This document shows, in pieces, positions 1 through 5,881 of a stretch of DNA of 5,881 nt. The first letter of the stretch is position 1. The number at the start of each line of letters is the position of its first letter. The DNA comes from Prevotella sp. GTDB lineage: Bacteria; Bacteroidota; Bacteroidia; Bacteroidales; Dysgonomonadaceae. Below the pieces are notes generated by a model. The model saw only the letters and a program-made list of their open reading frames with translations, had not been told where the DNA came from and did not search any database. The translations under genes and the position numbers were made by a program. The DNA lies in contig JAISKQ010000170.1 of the NCBI GenBank assembly GCA_031260865.1, positions 1 to 5,881 on the forward strand, given 5' to 3'.

Positions 1-2
1 TG

Positions 3-128
3 CCGGGAATCGGAAGCGGAGTTTATCTGCTATGCGGAACATCTGTTCTGATTATCATTTATTCGATTATCATCTTTCGCAGGAAAAAGAAGGTAAAAAC
101 AGAGCCGAATGGTACTCCGAAAAATTGA
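3..128 (+). CDS. C-terminal end of an unidentified membrane protein (5' truncated by window edge)
   Basis: This frame is open from the window edge to a TGA at 126-128 and gives 41 residues. It starts with Pro-Gly-Ile-Gly-Ser-Gly, runs through a hydrophobic stretch of about 20 residues rich in Ile, Leu and Val (roughly 7-25), then a basic cluster RRKKK and a short polar tail. This is the usual look of a last transmembrane helix with a positively charged cytoplasmic end. The strong hairpin terminator beginning 22 bp after the stop supports a real gene end here. The family cannot be named from so short a piece; a transporter or other polytopic protein is plausible. The competing frame from base 32 runs through the terminator and into the opposite gene, so it is not preferred. 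Confidence 0.6.
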   Translation, partial: PGIGSGVYLLCGTSVLIIIYSIIIFRRKKKVKTEPNGTPKN

Positions 129-149
129 AGAAGATATACATAAAAATAG

Positions 150-190
150 AAATCCCGATTCTGAATAGTAAGAATCGGGATTTTTATCTT
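150..190. terminator. Bidirectional Rho-independent terminator between convergent genes
   Basis: A perfect 13-bp inverted repeat (150-162 with 171-183) encloses an 8-nt loop (163-170). A T-run follows on the plus strand at 181-185. On the minus strand the other side is also T-rich, with a five-T run opposite 142-146. It lies 22 nt after the plus-strand stop at 128 and 21 nt after the minus-strand stop at 205, so it can end both converging transcripts. Four more weak pairs (146-149 with 184-187) can extend the stem. Confidence 0.9.
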
Positions 191-204
191 GATAATCTTA
201 TCTT

Positions 205-1752
205 TTATTTTGTTATCCGCTCAAGCCATTTCAACATAAACAGCATGGTGAACATGGAGATTGAACAAGCAGTTACGAATACAAGCCATGTTGCCCATAT
301 TGGAATACTTTCATACAATATTGCGCCAATAAACAGAAGCTGATTTCCTACGGCAGTGGCTCCAAGCCAACAGCCCTGCATTATACCTTGATATTGCGGA
401 GGTGCAACCTTAGAAACAAATGATATACCCAAAGGGCTGATAAATAATTCGGCGACAGTCAATATTAGATATGTGCCAATTAACAAGAATGGTGTAACAC
501 GTGCCGAATCGGCTAATCCTCCCATTGCCTTTACTTCTGCATTTGCAGGCAAACCTAATGAACCTAAAGACATCACAATGTATGCTAAGGCAGCTATACC
601 CATGCCTATCGCGATCTTTTTAGGTGCTGAAGGCTCTTTTCCTTTAGCTCGTAACCAACCGAAGACAGCTAAAACGATAGGGGTTAGAAGGACAACAAAC
701 AGCGGGTTAAATGATTGGAATAATTCCGCGCCTTTCAATGTCACTAATCCAAATATGTTAAGTTCCATTTTACTTAAATCCACGTACTCATTTGCAAAAT
801 ATGTCAGTGTCAAACCATTTTGATGGAATGAGAACCAGAAGAATATTACAACGGCAAATACCGCGAATAAAGCATATAGGCGTTGTTTAATTTCATTCTT
901 ATCCATCTCTTTATCAGCAGGAACATCAGCTGATACATTTGTTGTTTGAGTCTTGAGAGCTGGATCCGGAAAACTTTTTTTATTTATTGTATATATGATA
1001 AATGAAATCAACATGGCAAAAATTGCTATACCAAAGGCATAATGGAATCCTGTATTGAAGACATTCAGATATTCATTCGCAAATACAGTTAAATCTGTAG
1101 GAGCGCCATTTAAACTTGCCAATGGAGCCAATTCACTTAGGCGTGTAGAGGCTTCACCTGAAAGTGTACCATTTAGGTATTGATGACAAAGAGCCGGAAG
1201 ATCGGAATTGTATGAAAAACCATTTGTTTTTAACCACCAGTTTCTAATCCCTACCGCAATGAGTGGGGCAAAAATAGCGCCCACATTAATGAACATATAA
1301 AATAAAGAGAATCCTGAATCGCGCATTTTCCCATATTGCGGATTATCATACATTTGACCGACTAATGCTTGTAAGTTTCCTTTGAATAGACCATTACCAA
1401 AAGCTATAACAAACAAGCCAAAACATGTAAGTATGATAAAAGGCCAAAAACTGGATACAGGAGTAGGGCTTGGAATTGCAATGATCAGATAACCAATAGC
1501 CATTAACACGATGCCAAACTGAATTGTACTTTTATACTTTTTTGTCTTATCAGCGATAAGTCCTCCGATAAGGGCAAAAGCATAAATACAAAAATAGAAT
1601 ACGGAGTAAATTATTCCCGCATGAGTCTTGTCTAATCCAAACTTAGACATTAAAAACAGAGTAAGGATAGCCATCATTATATAGAAACCGAAGCGTTCCC
1701 CCATATTGGATAATGACGCGGCTACTAAACCTTTAGGATGATTTTTAAACAT
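205..1752 (-). CDS. POT/PTR2-family peptide transporter (MFS), variant lacking two acidic coupling residues
   Basis: This 515-residue inner-membrane protein belongs to the proton-dependent oligopeptide transporter family, which imports di- and tripeptides. Family marks include GERFGFY (18-24), the loop 2-3 motif GGLIADKTKKYKS (63-75), GNGLFKGN (119-126, Lys124), the PTR2 signature FYMFINVGA (151-159), Trp306 with Gln311 in helix 7, and ELFISPLG (435-442) with the helix-10 Glu435. About 12 helices are visible. Residues 170-235 form a long, presumably periplasmic insert between helices 5 and 6. The 6-7 linker (255-292) is hydrophilic, so the two extra helices HA and HB of most bacterial members seem absent. 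The first Glu of ExxER is Asn16, and the acidic residue before Gln311 is His310. The start is ATG, with no clear Shine-Dalgarno. The family call is firm; substrate and coupling ion are not. Confidence 0.93.
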   Translation of the reverse strand: MFKNHPKGLVAASLSNMGERFGFYIMMAILTLFLMSKFGLDKTHAGIIYSVFYFCIYAFALIGGLIADKTKKYKSTIQFGIVLMAIGYLIIAIPSPTPVSSFWPFIILTCFGLFVIAFGNGLFKGNLQALVGQMYDNPQYGKMRDSGFSLFYMFINVGAIFAPLIAVGIRNWWLKTNGFSYNSDLPALCHQYLNGTLSGEASTRLSELAPLASLNGAPTDLTVFANEYLNVFNTGFHYAFGIAIFAMLISFIIYTINKKSFPDPALKTQTTNVSADVPADKEMDKNEIKQRLYALFAVFAVVIFFWFSFHQNGLTLTYFANEYVDLSKMELNIFGLVTLKGAELFQSFNPLFVVLLTPIVLAVFGWLRAKGKEPSAPKKIAIGMGIAALAYIVMSLGSLGLPANAEVKAMGGLADSARVTPFLLIGTYLILTVAELFISPLGISFVSKVAPPQYQGIMQGCWLGATAVGNQLLFIGAILYESIPIWATWLVFVTACSISMFTMLFMLKWLERITK

Positions 1753-1815
1753 ACAATTATATTTAAGATTAATATTATGAATTATTTTATTTCATTTTGT
1801 CGGTATTACACTTTA

Positions 1816-1823
1816 CAAATGTA
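1816..1823 (-). promoter_or_regulatory. Putative Bacteroidota -7 promoter element for the peptide transporter
   Basis: Read on the minus strand this is TACATTTG, a full match to the TAnnTTTG -7 consensus of the Bacteroidota primary sigma factor. It sits about 63 bp before the transporter ATG, which would give a leader of roughly 55 nt. No convincing -33 TTTG is seen at the expected 19-21 bp upstream. The site overlaps a small inverted repeat, TTACA/TGTAA (1813-1824), which could be incidental or an operator. Its presence argues that the transporter can be transcribed apart from parE. Confidence 0.4.
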
Positions 1824-1880
1824 AGAAATTTTTTGTCGCTTTATGCCATCAGTACATCCGCTAATTGACATATTTATTTT

Positions 1881-3734
1881 TTAATCTTCTTCTATAACCA
1901 AATTGCCAATGATAAACTCCTGCCTTTCGGGCGTATTCTTACCCATATAGAAGTTGAGCATATTGTTTACCAGGTCTTCTTTCTTCATTGATACACGATC
2001 GAGGCGAATATCTTTTCCGATGAAGTGCCTGAACTCATCAGGCGATATTTCTCCCAACCCTTTGAATCGCGTGATCTCCGGATTTGTACCCAATCGGCTG
2101 ATCGCGTTCAGTCGTTCTTCCTCTGTGTAGCAATAGGCTGTTTCTTTTTTATTCCTGACACGGAACAGCGGCGTTTGAAGGATGTAAACATGGTTCTTTT
2201 TTATCAGATCTGGGAAGAACTGTAAAAAGAAAGTCAGTAGCAACAACCGAATGTGCATACCATCGGTGTCGGCGTCGGTAGCCACTATTATTTTATTATA
2301 GCGCAATCCGTCCAATCCGTCTTCAATATTCAGAGCCGCTTGCAGCAGGTTGAACTCTTCGTTTTCATACACAATCTTTTTGGTCAACCCAAAGCTGTTT
2401 AAGGGCTTGCCCCGTAAGCTGAATACTGCTTGCAGATTCGGATTGCGGCTTTTAGTGATAGATCCGCTCGCGGAATCTCCCTCGGTGATGAAAATGCTGG
2501 TGTCGTCCAGGTTATCGCCTTTTGTATCATTATAGTGAATGCGGCAATCGCGCAACTTCCTGTTATGCAAGTTTGCTTTCTTGGCGCGTTCGCGGGCTAA
2601 TTTAGTAACGCCGGCTATGGCTTTACGTTCTTTCTCCGATTCCAGTATCTTTTTTAATAAAGCCTCGGATACATCGGCGTGTTTGTGGAGATAATTATCC
2701 AATTCCTTTTTCAAAAAGTCTCCTATAAATTTCTGTACCGACAGACCGCCGGGACCCATATCCTTAGAACCCAGTTTGGTTTTGGTTTGGGACTCAAATA
2801 CAGGTTCTTCCACTTTTATGCTGATAGCCGCTACTATACCGCTGCGTATATCCGCGTAATCGAAATTCTTATTGTAAAATTCTTTGATAACACGGGACAA
2901 TGATTCACGGAAAGCCGACTGGTGCGTACCGCCTTGCGTTGTATGCTGCCCATTGACAAAAGAATAATATTCTTCGCCATACTGATCGGTGTGTGTAATA
3001 ACCACCTCTATATCCGAATCTTTTAGATGTATAATAGGATAGATGGCTTCCGAAGTCATATTTTCGTTCAGCAAATCCACCAATCCGTTTTTGGAGAAGA
3101 ACTTTTTATCATTATATATGATGGTAAGTCCTGTGTTCAGAAACACATAGTTTTTGAGAAGACTTTCCACATAATCATCCCTGAAAACATAATTTGTAAA
3201 TATTGTATTATCGGGGATAAACTCAATCAATGTACCATTTTGTTCATTTGTCGGTTGAATATTCTCCTCTTTGGTTACAATCGCCCTGCTATATTCAACC
3301 GCTGTGGTTTGTCCGTCACGGAAGCTTTGTATAAGGAAGAAAGAGGATAGGGCGTTTACCGCTTTGATACCGACCCCATTAAGACCCACCGACTTTTTGA
3401 AAGCTTTGGAATCGTATTTGGCTCCGGTATTCATTTTCGAAGATACGTCTTTTACTTTTCCAAGAGGTACGCCGCGTCCATGGTCACGAACTTTGACAAC
3501 GCCTTCTTCGATGGATATTTCAATCGTCTTACCAAATCCCATCATATATTCGTCGATGGAGTTATCCAGCACTTCTTTCAATAGCACATAGATACCATCA
3601 TCGGCAAACGTACCGTCTCCCAATTTGCCGATATACATACCGGGACGTCGGCGGATATGTTCCTGCCAATCGAGGGTTTTTACATCGTCATCGGAATAAT
3701 TTATCTCAGGTAATTCGATTTTTTCTTCTTCCAT
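1881..3734 (-). CDS. parE: DNA topoisomerase IV subunit B (ParE)
   Basis: This is the ATPase subunit of topoisomerase IV, which works with ParC to unlink replicated chromosomes. The 617 residues show the full type IIA B-subunit order. The GHKL ATPase has Glu54 and Asn58 (EVLDN), RDHGRGVP (83-90) and [14 protein letters not shown] (117-130). The transducer domain carries QTKTKLGS (316-323). The TOPRIM domain has ITEGDSASG (416-424, Glu418), RGKPLNSFG (441-449) and DADTDG (487-492, metal-binding Asp487/489/491). RFKGLGE (556-562) follows, then a tail ending in an acidic IEED. No long TOPRIM insert of the proteobacterial GyrB type is seen. [16 protein letters not shown] and the compact length fit Bacteroidota ParE better than GyrB. 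The ATG at 3734 is preferred over a TTG 15 bp upstream. parC is not in this window. Confidence 0.93.
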   Translation of the reverse strand: MEEEKIELPEINYSDDDVKTLDWQEHIRRRPGMYIGKLGDGTFADDGIYVLLKEVLDNSIDEYMMGFGKTIEISIEEGVVKVRDHGRGVPLGKVKDVSSKMNTGAKYDSKAFKKSVGLNGVGIKAVNALSSFFLIQSFRDGQTTAVEYSRAIVTKEENIQPTNEQNGTLIEFIPDNTIFTNYVFRDDYVESLLKNYVFLNTGLTIIYNDKKFFSKNGLVDLLNENMTSEAIYPIIHLKDSDIEVVITHTDQYGEEYYSFVNGQHTTQGGTHQSAFRESLSRVIKEFYNKNFDYADIRSGIVAAISIKVEEPVFESQTKTKLGSKDMGPGGLSVQKFIGDFLKKELDNYLHKHADVSEALLKKILESEKERKAIAGVTKLARERAKKANLHNRKLRDCRIHYNDTKGDNLDDTSIFITEGDSASGSITKSRNPNLQAVFSLRGKPLNSFGLTKKIVYENEEFNLLQAALNIEDGLDGLRYNKIIVATDADTDGMHIRLLLLTFFLQFFPDLIKKNHVYILQTPLFRVRNKKETAYCYTEEERLNAISRLGTNPEITRFKGLGEISPDEFRHFIGKDIRLDRVSMKKEDLVNNMLNFYMGKNTPERQEFIIGNLVIEED

Positions 3735-3977
3735 ATATTTTAAGTTCAATTACATTAGTCGTTTCTTGCGACTTGGCAGAAGCAGAATAAATTTTACTTC
3801 TGTATTTGTTGCTTAAAACGCAGCGTAAAAATATAAAAAAAATACTTGTTTATAATTATTAATAGATAAATATTCTTTCGCGACTACAGCGCATACCAAT
3901 ATTATCGCACCTGTCACAAGGCGTTGCACCTACATTAGATATTAGAGAGAAAATCTTATTTTACTCTATTCCATTAT
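3735..3977. other. Intergenic region between the M48 protease and parE
   Basis: This 243-bp gap holds the parE leader and no credible gene. A very AT-rich tract occupies about 3826-3872. A small hairpin (AGTCG 3757-3761 with CGACT 3769-3773) lies 23 bp before the parE ATG. The part from about 3880 to 3930 is richer in GC and contains a weak bulged stem, but no T-run follows it, so it is not a convincing terminator for the protease gene. No TAnnTTTG match was found on the minus strand, so the parE promoter is not located. Confidence 0.6.
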
Positions 3978-4826
3978 TTAGAATTTCCACTGGCTGGAGG
4001 TCTTGGCAGAACCGGTATTCGTTGTGCCTGTGCCCTTTCCGTAATACTTTAACGCTTCCGGTAAATCTTTCTGTATTTGCTGAATACGTGTGTTATCCGA
4101 AGGGTGGGTACTCATAAATTCGGGAGTACTGCTTCCCTGTTGAGACATCCGTTGCCAAAAAGCCGCCGCCTGACTTGGATCATAGCCCGCCATCGCCATA
4201 AAGATCAAGCCCAGTTTATCGGCTTCCAGTTCTTGCTTGCGCGAATATGGCAACAATATACCGTACTGAGTACCTAAACCCAATGCCACGGCGGCAGCCT
4301 GTTGCACGCCCGTCGAAGCTTTGCCCAAAACCGTACCAGCCGCGGCCGTTCCGTACTCGGTCAGCATTTGTTGGCTCATCCGTTCGTTAGCATGTTTTGC
4401 CACAGCGTGCGCCACTTCATGCCCCAATACCACGGCAAGCCCTATTTCGTTCTGGGTGTAAGGCAATATACCCTCATATACAACGATTTTACCGCCCGGC
4501 ATACAAAAGGCGTTCACATCGGCGCTTTTCACAAGGTTAAACTCCCATGCGTACGAAGCTAATTCATCGGCATAGCCATTGTTTTTGAGATAAGTTTCTA
4601 CCGCATTAGCAATATTCCTGCCCACCGTTTGCACCACAGCGGTGTTAGCCTTGTCGGTTGACTTAGGGGCGGTCTTCATAAAATCATCATATTGCTGCAA
4701 GCTCAATGTCAGCACTTCTTGGTTCGATACCAAATTTAGTTGTTTACGTCCTGTTACAGGTACGCTTCCGCAACTTGTAAGCAATAGCGCGAACGCTACG
4801 CATAGTAATGATAAATATTTCAGCAT
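3978..4826 (-). CDS. M48-family zinc metalloprotease, outer-membrane-type lipoprotein
   Basis: This 282-residue protein is a predicted lipoprotein peptidase of the M48 (Ste24/HtpX-related, BepA/LoiP-like) group, whose members degrade misfolded envelope proteins. The signal peptide is residues 1-18, with lipobox LTSC and lipidated Cys19; Gly20 after it does not suggest inner-membrane retention. The phrase VPVTGRKQLNLV (22-33) is typical of the family N-terminus. The zinc site is HEVAH (136-140), with His136 and His140 as ligands and Glu137 as catalytic base; Glu201 of ELEADKLG (199-206) is the third ligand. HPSDNTRIQQI (241-251) is the conserved late motif. Apart from the signal peptide there is no clear membrane helix; 160-190 is an Ala/Gly-rich, mildly hydrophobic stretch. 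The ATG at 4826 gives a normal signal peptide; a TTG 30 bp upstream would add ten polar residues and falls in the likely promoter. Confidence 0.93.
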   Translation of the reverse strand: MLKYLSLLCVAFALLLTSCGSVPVTGRKQLNLVSNQEVLTLSLQQYDDFMKTAPKSTDKANTAVVQTVGRNIANAVETYLKNNGYADELASYAWEFNLVKSADVNAFCMPGGKIVVYEGILPYTQNEIGLAVVLGHEVAHAVAKHANERMSQQMLTEYGTAAAGTVLGKASTGVQQAAAVALGLGTQYGILLPYSRKQELEADKLGLIFMAMAGYDPSQAAAFWQRMSQQGSSTPEFMSTHPSDNTRIQQIQKDLPEALKYYGKGTGTTNTGSAKTSSQWKF

Positions 4827-4853
4827 AACTATAAATTTGTTAGTTTGACTAAT

Positions 4854-4861
4854 CAAAGATA
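4854..4861 (-). promoter_or_regulatory. Putative Bacteroidota -7 promoter element for the M48 protease gene
   Basis: On the minus strand this reads TATCTTTG, a full match to TAnnTTTG. It is 27 bp upstream of the ATG at 4826, implying a leader of roughly 20 nt, rich in A and T and without a Shine-Dalgarno sequence. No good -33 TTTG is seen; the upstream stretch (about 4862-4885) is A-rich on this strand. The last bases of the element form the TTG that would be the upstream alternative start, which is an argument against that start. Confidence 0.5.
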
Positions 4862-4957
4862 TTTATTTTTTGTTTTGTTCTTCTAATAAATCTCTAATTT
4901 CTGTAAGAAGAATTTTTTCGGCTCAATTCGGAAAGCCGCAAGGGAATGCTTCATTGT
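4862..4957. other. Non-coding stretch between protease promoter and repeat island
   Basis: No gene is visible here. It contains A/T-rich DNA upstream of the protease promoter and a short 5-bp hairpin (CGGCT 4919-4923 with AGCCG 4934-4938, loop 10 nt). A T-run precedes the hairpin on the plus strand, but none follows it on either strand, so it is not scored as a terminator. Confidence 0.5.
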
Positions 4958-5026
4958 GAAAAAGGTGACAAAAGTAACAGTTTTCAAGTTTACAAGTTTA
5001 CAAGATTTCAAGTTTGCTATAGTTCT
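4958..5026. repeat. Leading partial repeat unit with inverted 8-mers
   Basis: Bases 4960-4984 repeat the head of the 100-bp units (GTGACAAAAGTAACAG). The rest of the unit is replaced by four 8-bp steps at 4981-5012, TTTTCAAG, TTTACAAG twice and ATTTCAAG. These are reverse complements of the CTTGTAAA steps found inside the following units. Bases 4985-5005 are perfectly complementary to 5083-5103 over 21 bp. Confidence 0.8.
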
Positions 5027-5401
5027 AAAAAGGTAACAAAAGTAACAGTTTTCAGTCATCATCGCTTCGCGCCATTCTTCGTTCTTGTAAACTTGTAAAC
5101 TTGTACACTTGCAAGCTTGTAAACTCAAAACTTAAAAAAGTAACAGTTTTCAGTCATCATCGCTTCGCGCCATTCTTCGTTCTTGTAAACTTGTACACTT
5201 GCAAGCTTGTATACTCAAAAACTTAAAAAAGTGACAAAAGTAACACTTTTCGGGTAACACCGCTTCGCGCCATTCTTCGTTCTTGTAAACTTGTACACTT
5301 GCAAGCTTGTATACTCAAAAACTTAAAAAAAGAAACAAAAGTAACACTTTTAGTCATCATCGCTTCGCGCCATTCTTCATTTCTTGTAAACTCAAAACTC
5401 A
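5027..5401. repeat. Minisatellite: four tandem units of about 100 bp with a nested 8-bp satellite
   Basis: The shared core CGCTTCGCGCCATTCTTC begins at 5063, 5161, 5261 and 5361, giving periods of 98, 100 and 100 bp. Each unit has an A-rich lead, GTAAC-type boxes, the core, and an array of 8-mers beginning CTTG. In unit 1 the 8-mer frame runs unbroken from 5084 to 5131. The count of CTTG steps is 5, 4, 4 and 1 in the four units, so length differences are whole 8-bp steps. Unit 2 lacks the GTGACAA part of the lead. Unit 3 has CGGGTAACAC at 5251-5260 where units 1, 2 and 4 have a CAGTCATCAT-like block. The units are not separated by unique spacers, so this is not CRISPR. No protein-coding role is supported. 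Confidence 0.9.
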
Positions 5402-5428
5402 TTACTTCCAACTCTTAATATCCTTCTC

Positions 5429-5449
5429 GTAACTTGTAACTTGTAACTC
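5429..5449. repeat. Three 7-bp tandem copies, GTAACTT type
   Basis: GTAACTT occurs twice, followed by GTAACTC, in perfect 7-bp phase. The motif is a one-base-shorter form of the CTTGTAAA step of the adjacent array and probably shares its origin. Confidence 0.75.
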
Positions 5450-5560
5450 CTTTCTATTAGATAATTTTGTTTTAGAAAAATGACATATTTAGAATTTTTT
5501 TCACGGAAAAGGTTGACTTTTATTCATCGTTTCTCGTAATTAATTTTAATGATTATGGGA
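5450..5560. other. AT-rich non-coding spacer between repeat types
   Basis: No reading frame, RNA gene or clear repeat is seen. A TAATTTTG sequence at 5462-5469 (plus strand) matches the Bacteroidota -7 consensus, with a TTG 18 bp upstream in the 7-mer repeats. No gene follows it, so it is not called as a promoter. Confidence 0.5.
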
Positions 5561-5697
5561 TATAATACCCAAATGCAGAAAAACCGTACAACGTCATTGC
5601 GAGGGCTTGCCCGAAGCAATCCAAAGAGTTGATATGGATTGCTTCGTCGTTCCTCCTCGCAATGACGAAGACGAAATTATTTGACTTAGGTATTATA
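5561..5697. repeat. 137-bp imperfect palindrome, MITE/REP-like dispersed element
   Basis: Three nested inverted-repeat pairs share one centre. TATAATACC (5561-5569) pairs with GGTATTATA (5689-5697), CGTCATTGCGAGG (5592-5604) with CCTCGCAATGACG (5655-5667), and CGAAGCAATCC (5612-5622) with GGATTGCTTCG (5636-5646) around a 13-nt loop. The two outer arms, from the ends to the inner edge of the 13-bp pair, are 44 and 43 bp. The CGTCATTGCGAGG core is of a type I recognise as a dispersed palindromic repeat in many bacterial genomes. No transposase is present, so any mobility would have to be supplied in trans. Element ends are inferred from symmetry only. Confidence 0.75.
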
Positions 5698-5730
5698 AAC
5701 GACATTCATTTTAATTTTTATAATCAACTG

Positions 5731-5763
5731 CTTCTCCCCACCTTTGGAGGGGGCTAGGAGAAA
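5731..5763. repeat. GC-rich hairpin repeat
   Basis: CCCC A CC (5736-5742) pairs with GG A GGGG (5746-5752) around TTT, with an A/A mismatch. Alternatively TTCTCC (5732-5737) pairs with GGAGAA (5757-5762). The GC-rich block stands out in otherwise AT-rich spacer. It resembles the pyrimidine/purine hairpin repeats common between genes in Bacteroidota. No T-run follows on the plus strand, so a terminator role is not supported. Confidence 0.5.
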
Positions 5764-5881
5764 GGTTTACTGTTCACTGTATTTATCGCGGCTTTGGGTA
5801 AAAAGAAGGCAAGCAATCTGTGATTGCGCCCGGAATTGGACGTTAGTCGCTGAATTCAATATTTAATAGTATTAAACACGG
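5764..5881. other. Non-coding end of window
   Basis: All six frames are broken by stops and no gene start can be defended. A direct repeat ACTGT-TC-ACTGT lies at 5769-5780. A perfect 15-bp palindrome, TTTAATA-G-TATTAAA, lies at 5862-5876; it could be an operator or weak hairpin for a gene beyond the window, but in AT-rich DNA chance is a fair explanation. Confidence 0.4.

Noticed and set aside
32..343. 103-residue plus-strand frame starting near the window edge
   Set aside because: It passes through the terminator hairpin and into the 3' end of the transporter gene on the other strand. The frame ending at 128 explains the first part better.
1881..3734. GyrB rather than ParE
   Set aside because: Both share all motifs, but the [17 protein letters not shown]-terminus, the 617-residue length and the RGKPLNSFG wording fit the Bacteroidota topoisomerase IV subunit better. 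An alignment with both paralogues of one genome would settle it.
3880..3960. Small RNA or tRNA between the protease and parE
   Set aside because: The stretch is richer in GC than its surroundings, but no cloverleaf, long stem or terminator could be found.
4919..4938. Hairpin as a terminator
   Set aside because: The stem is only 5 bp with a 10-nt loop and no T-run follows on either strand; the T-run on the plus strand comes before it.
4883..5128. 81-residue minus-strand reading frame in the repeat island
   Set aside because: It runs through the repeat units and its sequence is just a translation of the 8-mers and core. The same peptide phrase (NEEWREAMMT) reappears in another frame at 5223-5411. 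No start signal or domain is present.
5027..5401. CRISPR array
   Set aside because: The repeat period is about 100 bp, the units are contiguous with no unique spacers of constant length, and there are no cas genes nearby.
5223..5411. 62-residue minus-strand reading frame in the repeat island
   Set aside because: It covers two repeat units and changes frame relative to the repeat between them. It shows no sign of selection for coding.
5462..5469. Plus-strand promoter (TAATTTTG with TTG 18 bp upstream)
   Set aside because: No gene or structured RNA could be recognised downstream, and such matches are frequent in AT-rich DNA.

Overview
The window looks like chromosomal DNA of a Bacteroidota bacterium, most likely of the order Bacteroidales. 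Three things support this. The topoisomerase subunit has the compact form and N-terminal wording typical of that phylum's ParE. Two genes have a TAnnTTTG sequence just upstream, which is the -7 element of the Bacteroidota primary sigma factor, and no clear Shine-Dalgarno sequences are seen. The intergenic DNA carries repeat types I associate with Bacteroidales genomes. The assignment is made by eye, without a database search.

Layout. Bases 3-128 are the 3' end of a plus-strand gene for a membrane protein, cut by the window edge. It converges on a minus-strand gene for a POT/PTR2-family peptide transporter (205-1752), and a strong two-way hairpin terminator (150-190) lies between them. Next on the minus strand come parE, topoisomerase IV subunit B (1881-3734), and a lipoprotein zinc protease of family M48 (3978-4826). 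The three complete genes are read protease, then parE, then transporter. The gaps of 243 and 128 bp, together with promoter-like sites before the protease and the transporter, suggest separate transcription units rather than one operon. They share no evident pathway: chromosome decatenation, envelope protein quality control and peptide uptake.

The last kilobase (about 4862-5881) has no credible gene and is a repeat island. It holds a minisatellite of four units about 100 bp apart (roughly 5027-5401). Each unit carries an internal 8-bp satellite (CTTGTAAA and variants), and inverted copies of the 8-mer lie just before the array. After it come a 7-bp version of the same motif, a 137-bp nearly symmetric palindrome that looks like a MITE or REP-type element, and a short GC-rich hairpin. 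Short reading frames in this island are by-products of the repeats.

The two points most worth a second look are the nested, slippage-prone repeat array and the transporter. The transporter lacks two acidic residues normally linked to proton coupling in its family and also lacks the extra helix pair usual in bacterial members. I found no evidence for a new multi-gene system, and the window is otherwise ordinary. Two start codons (parE and the protease) are best moved inward from TTG to ATG.
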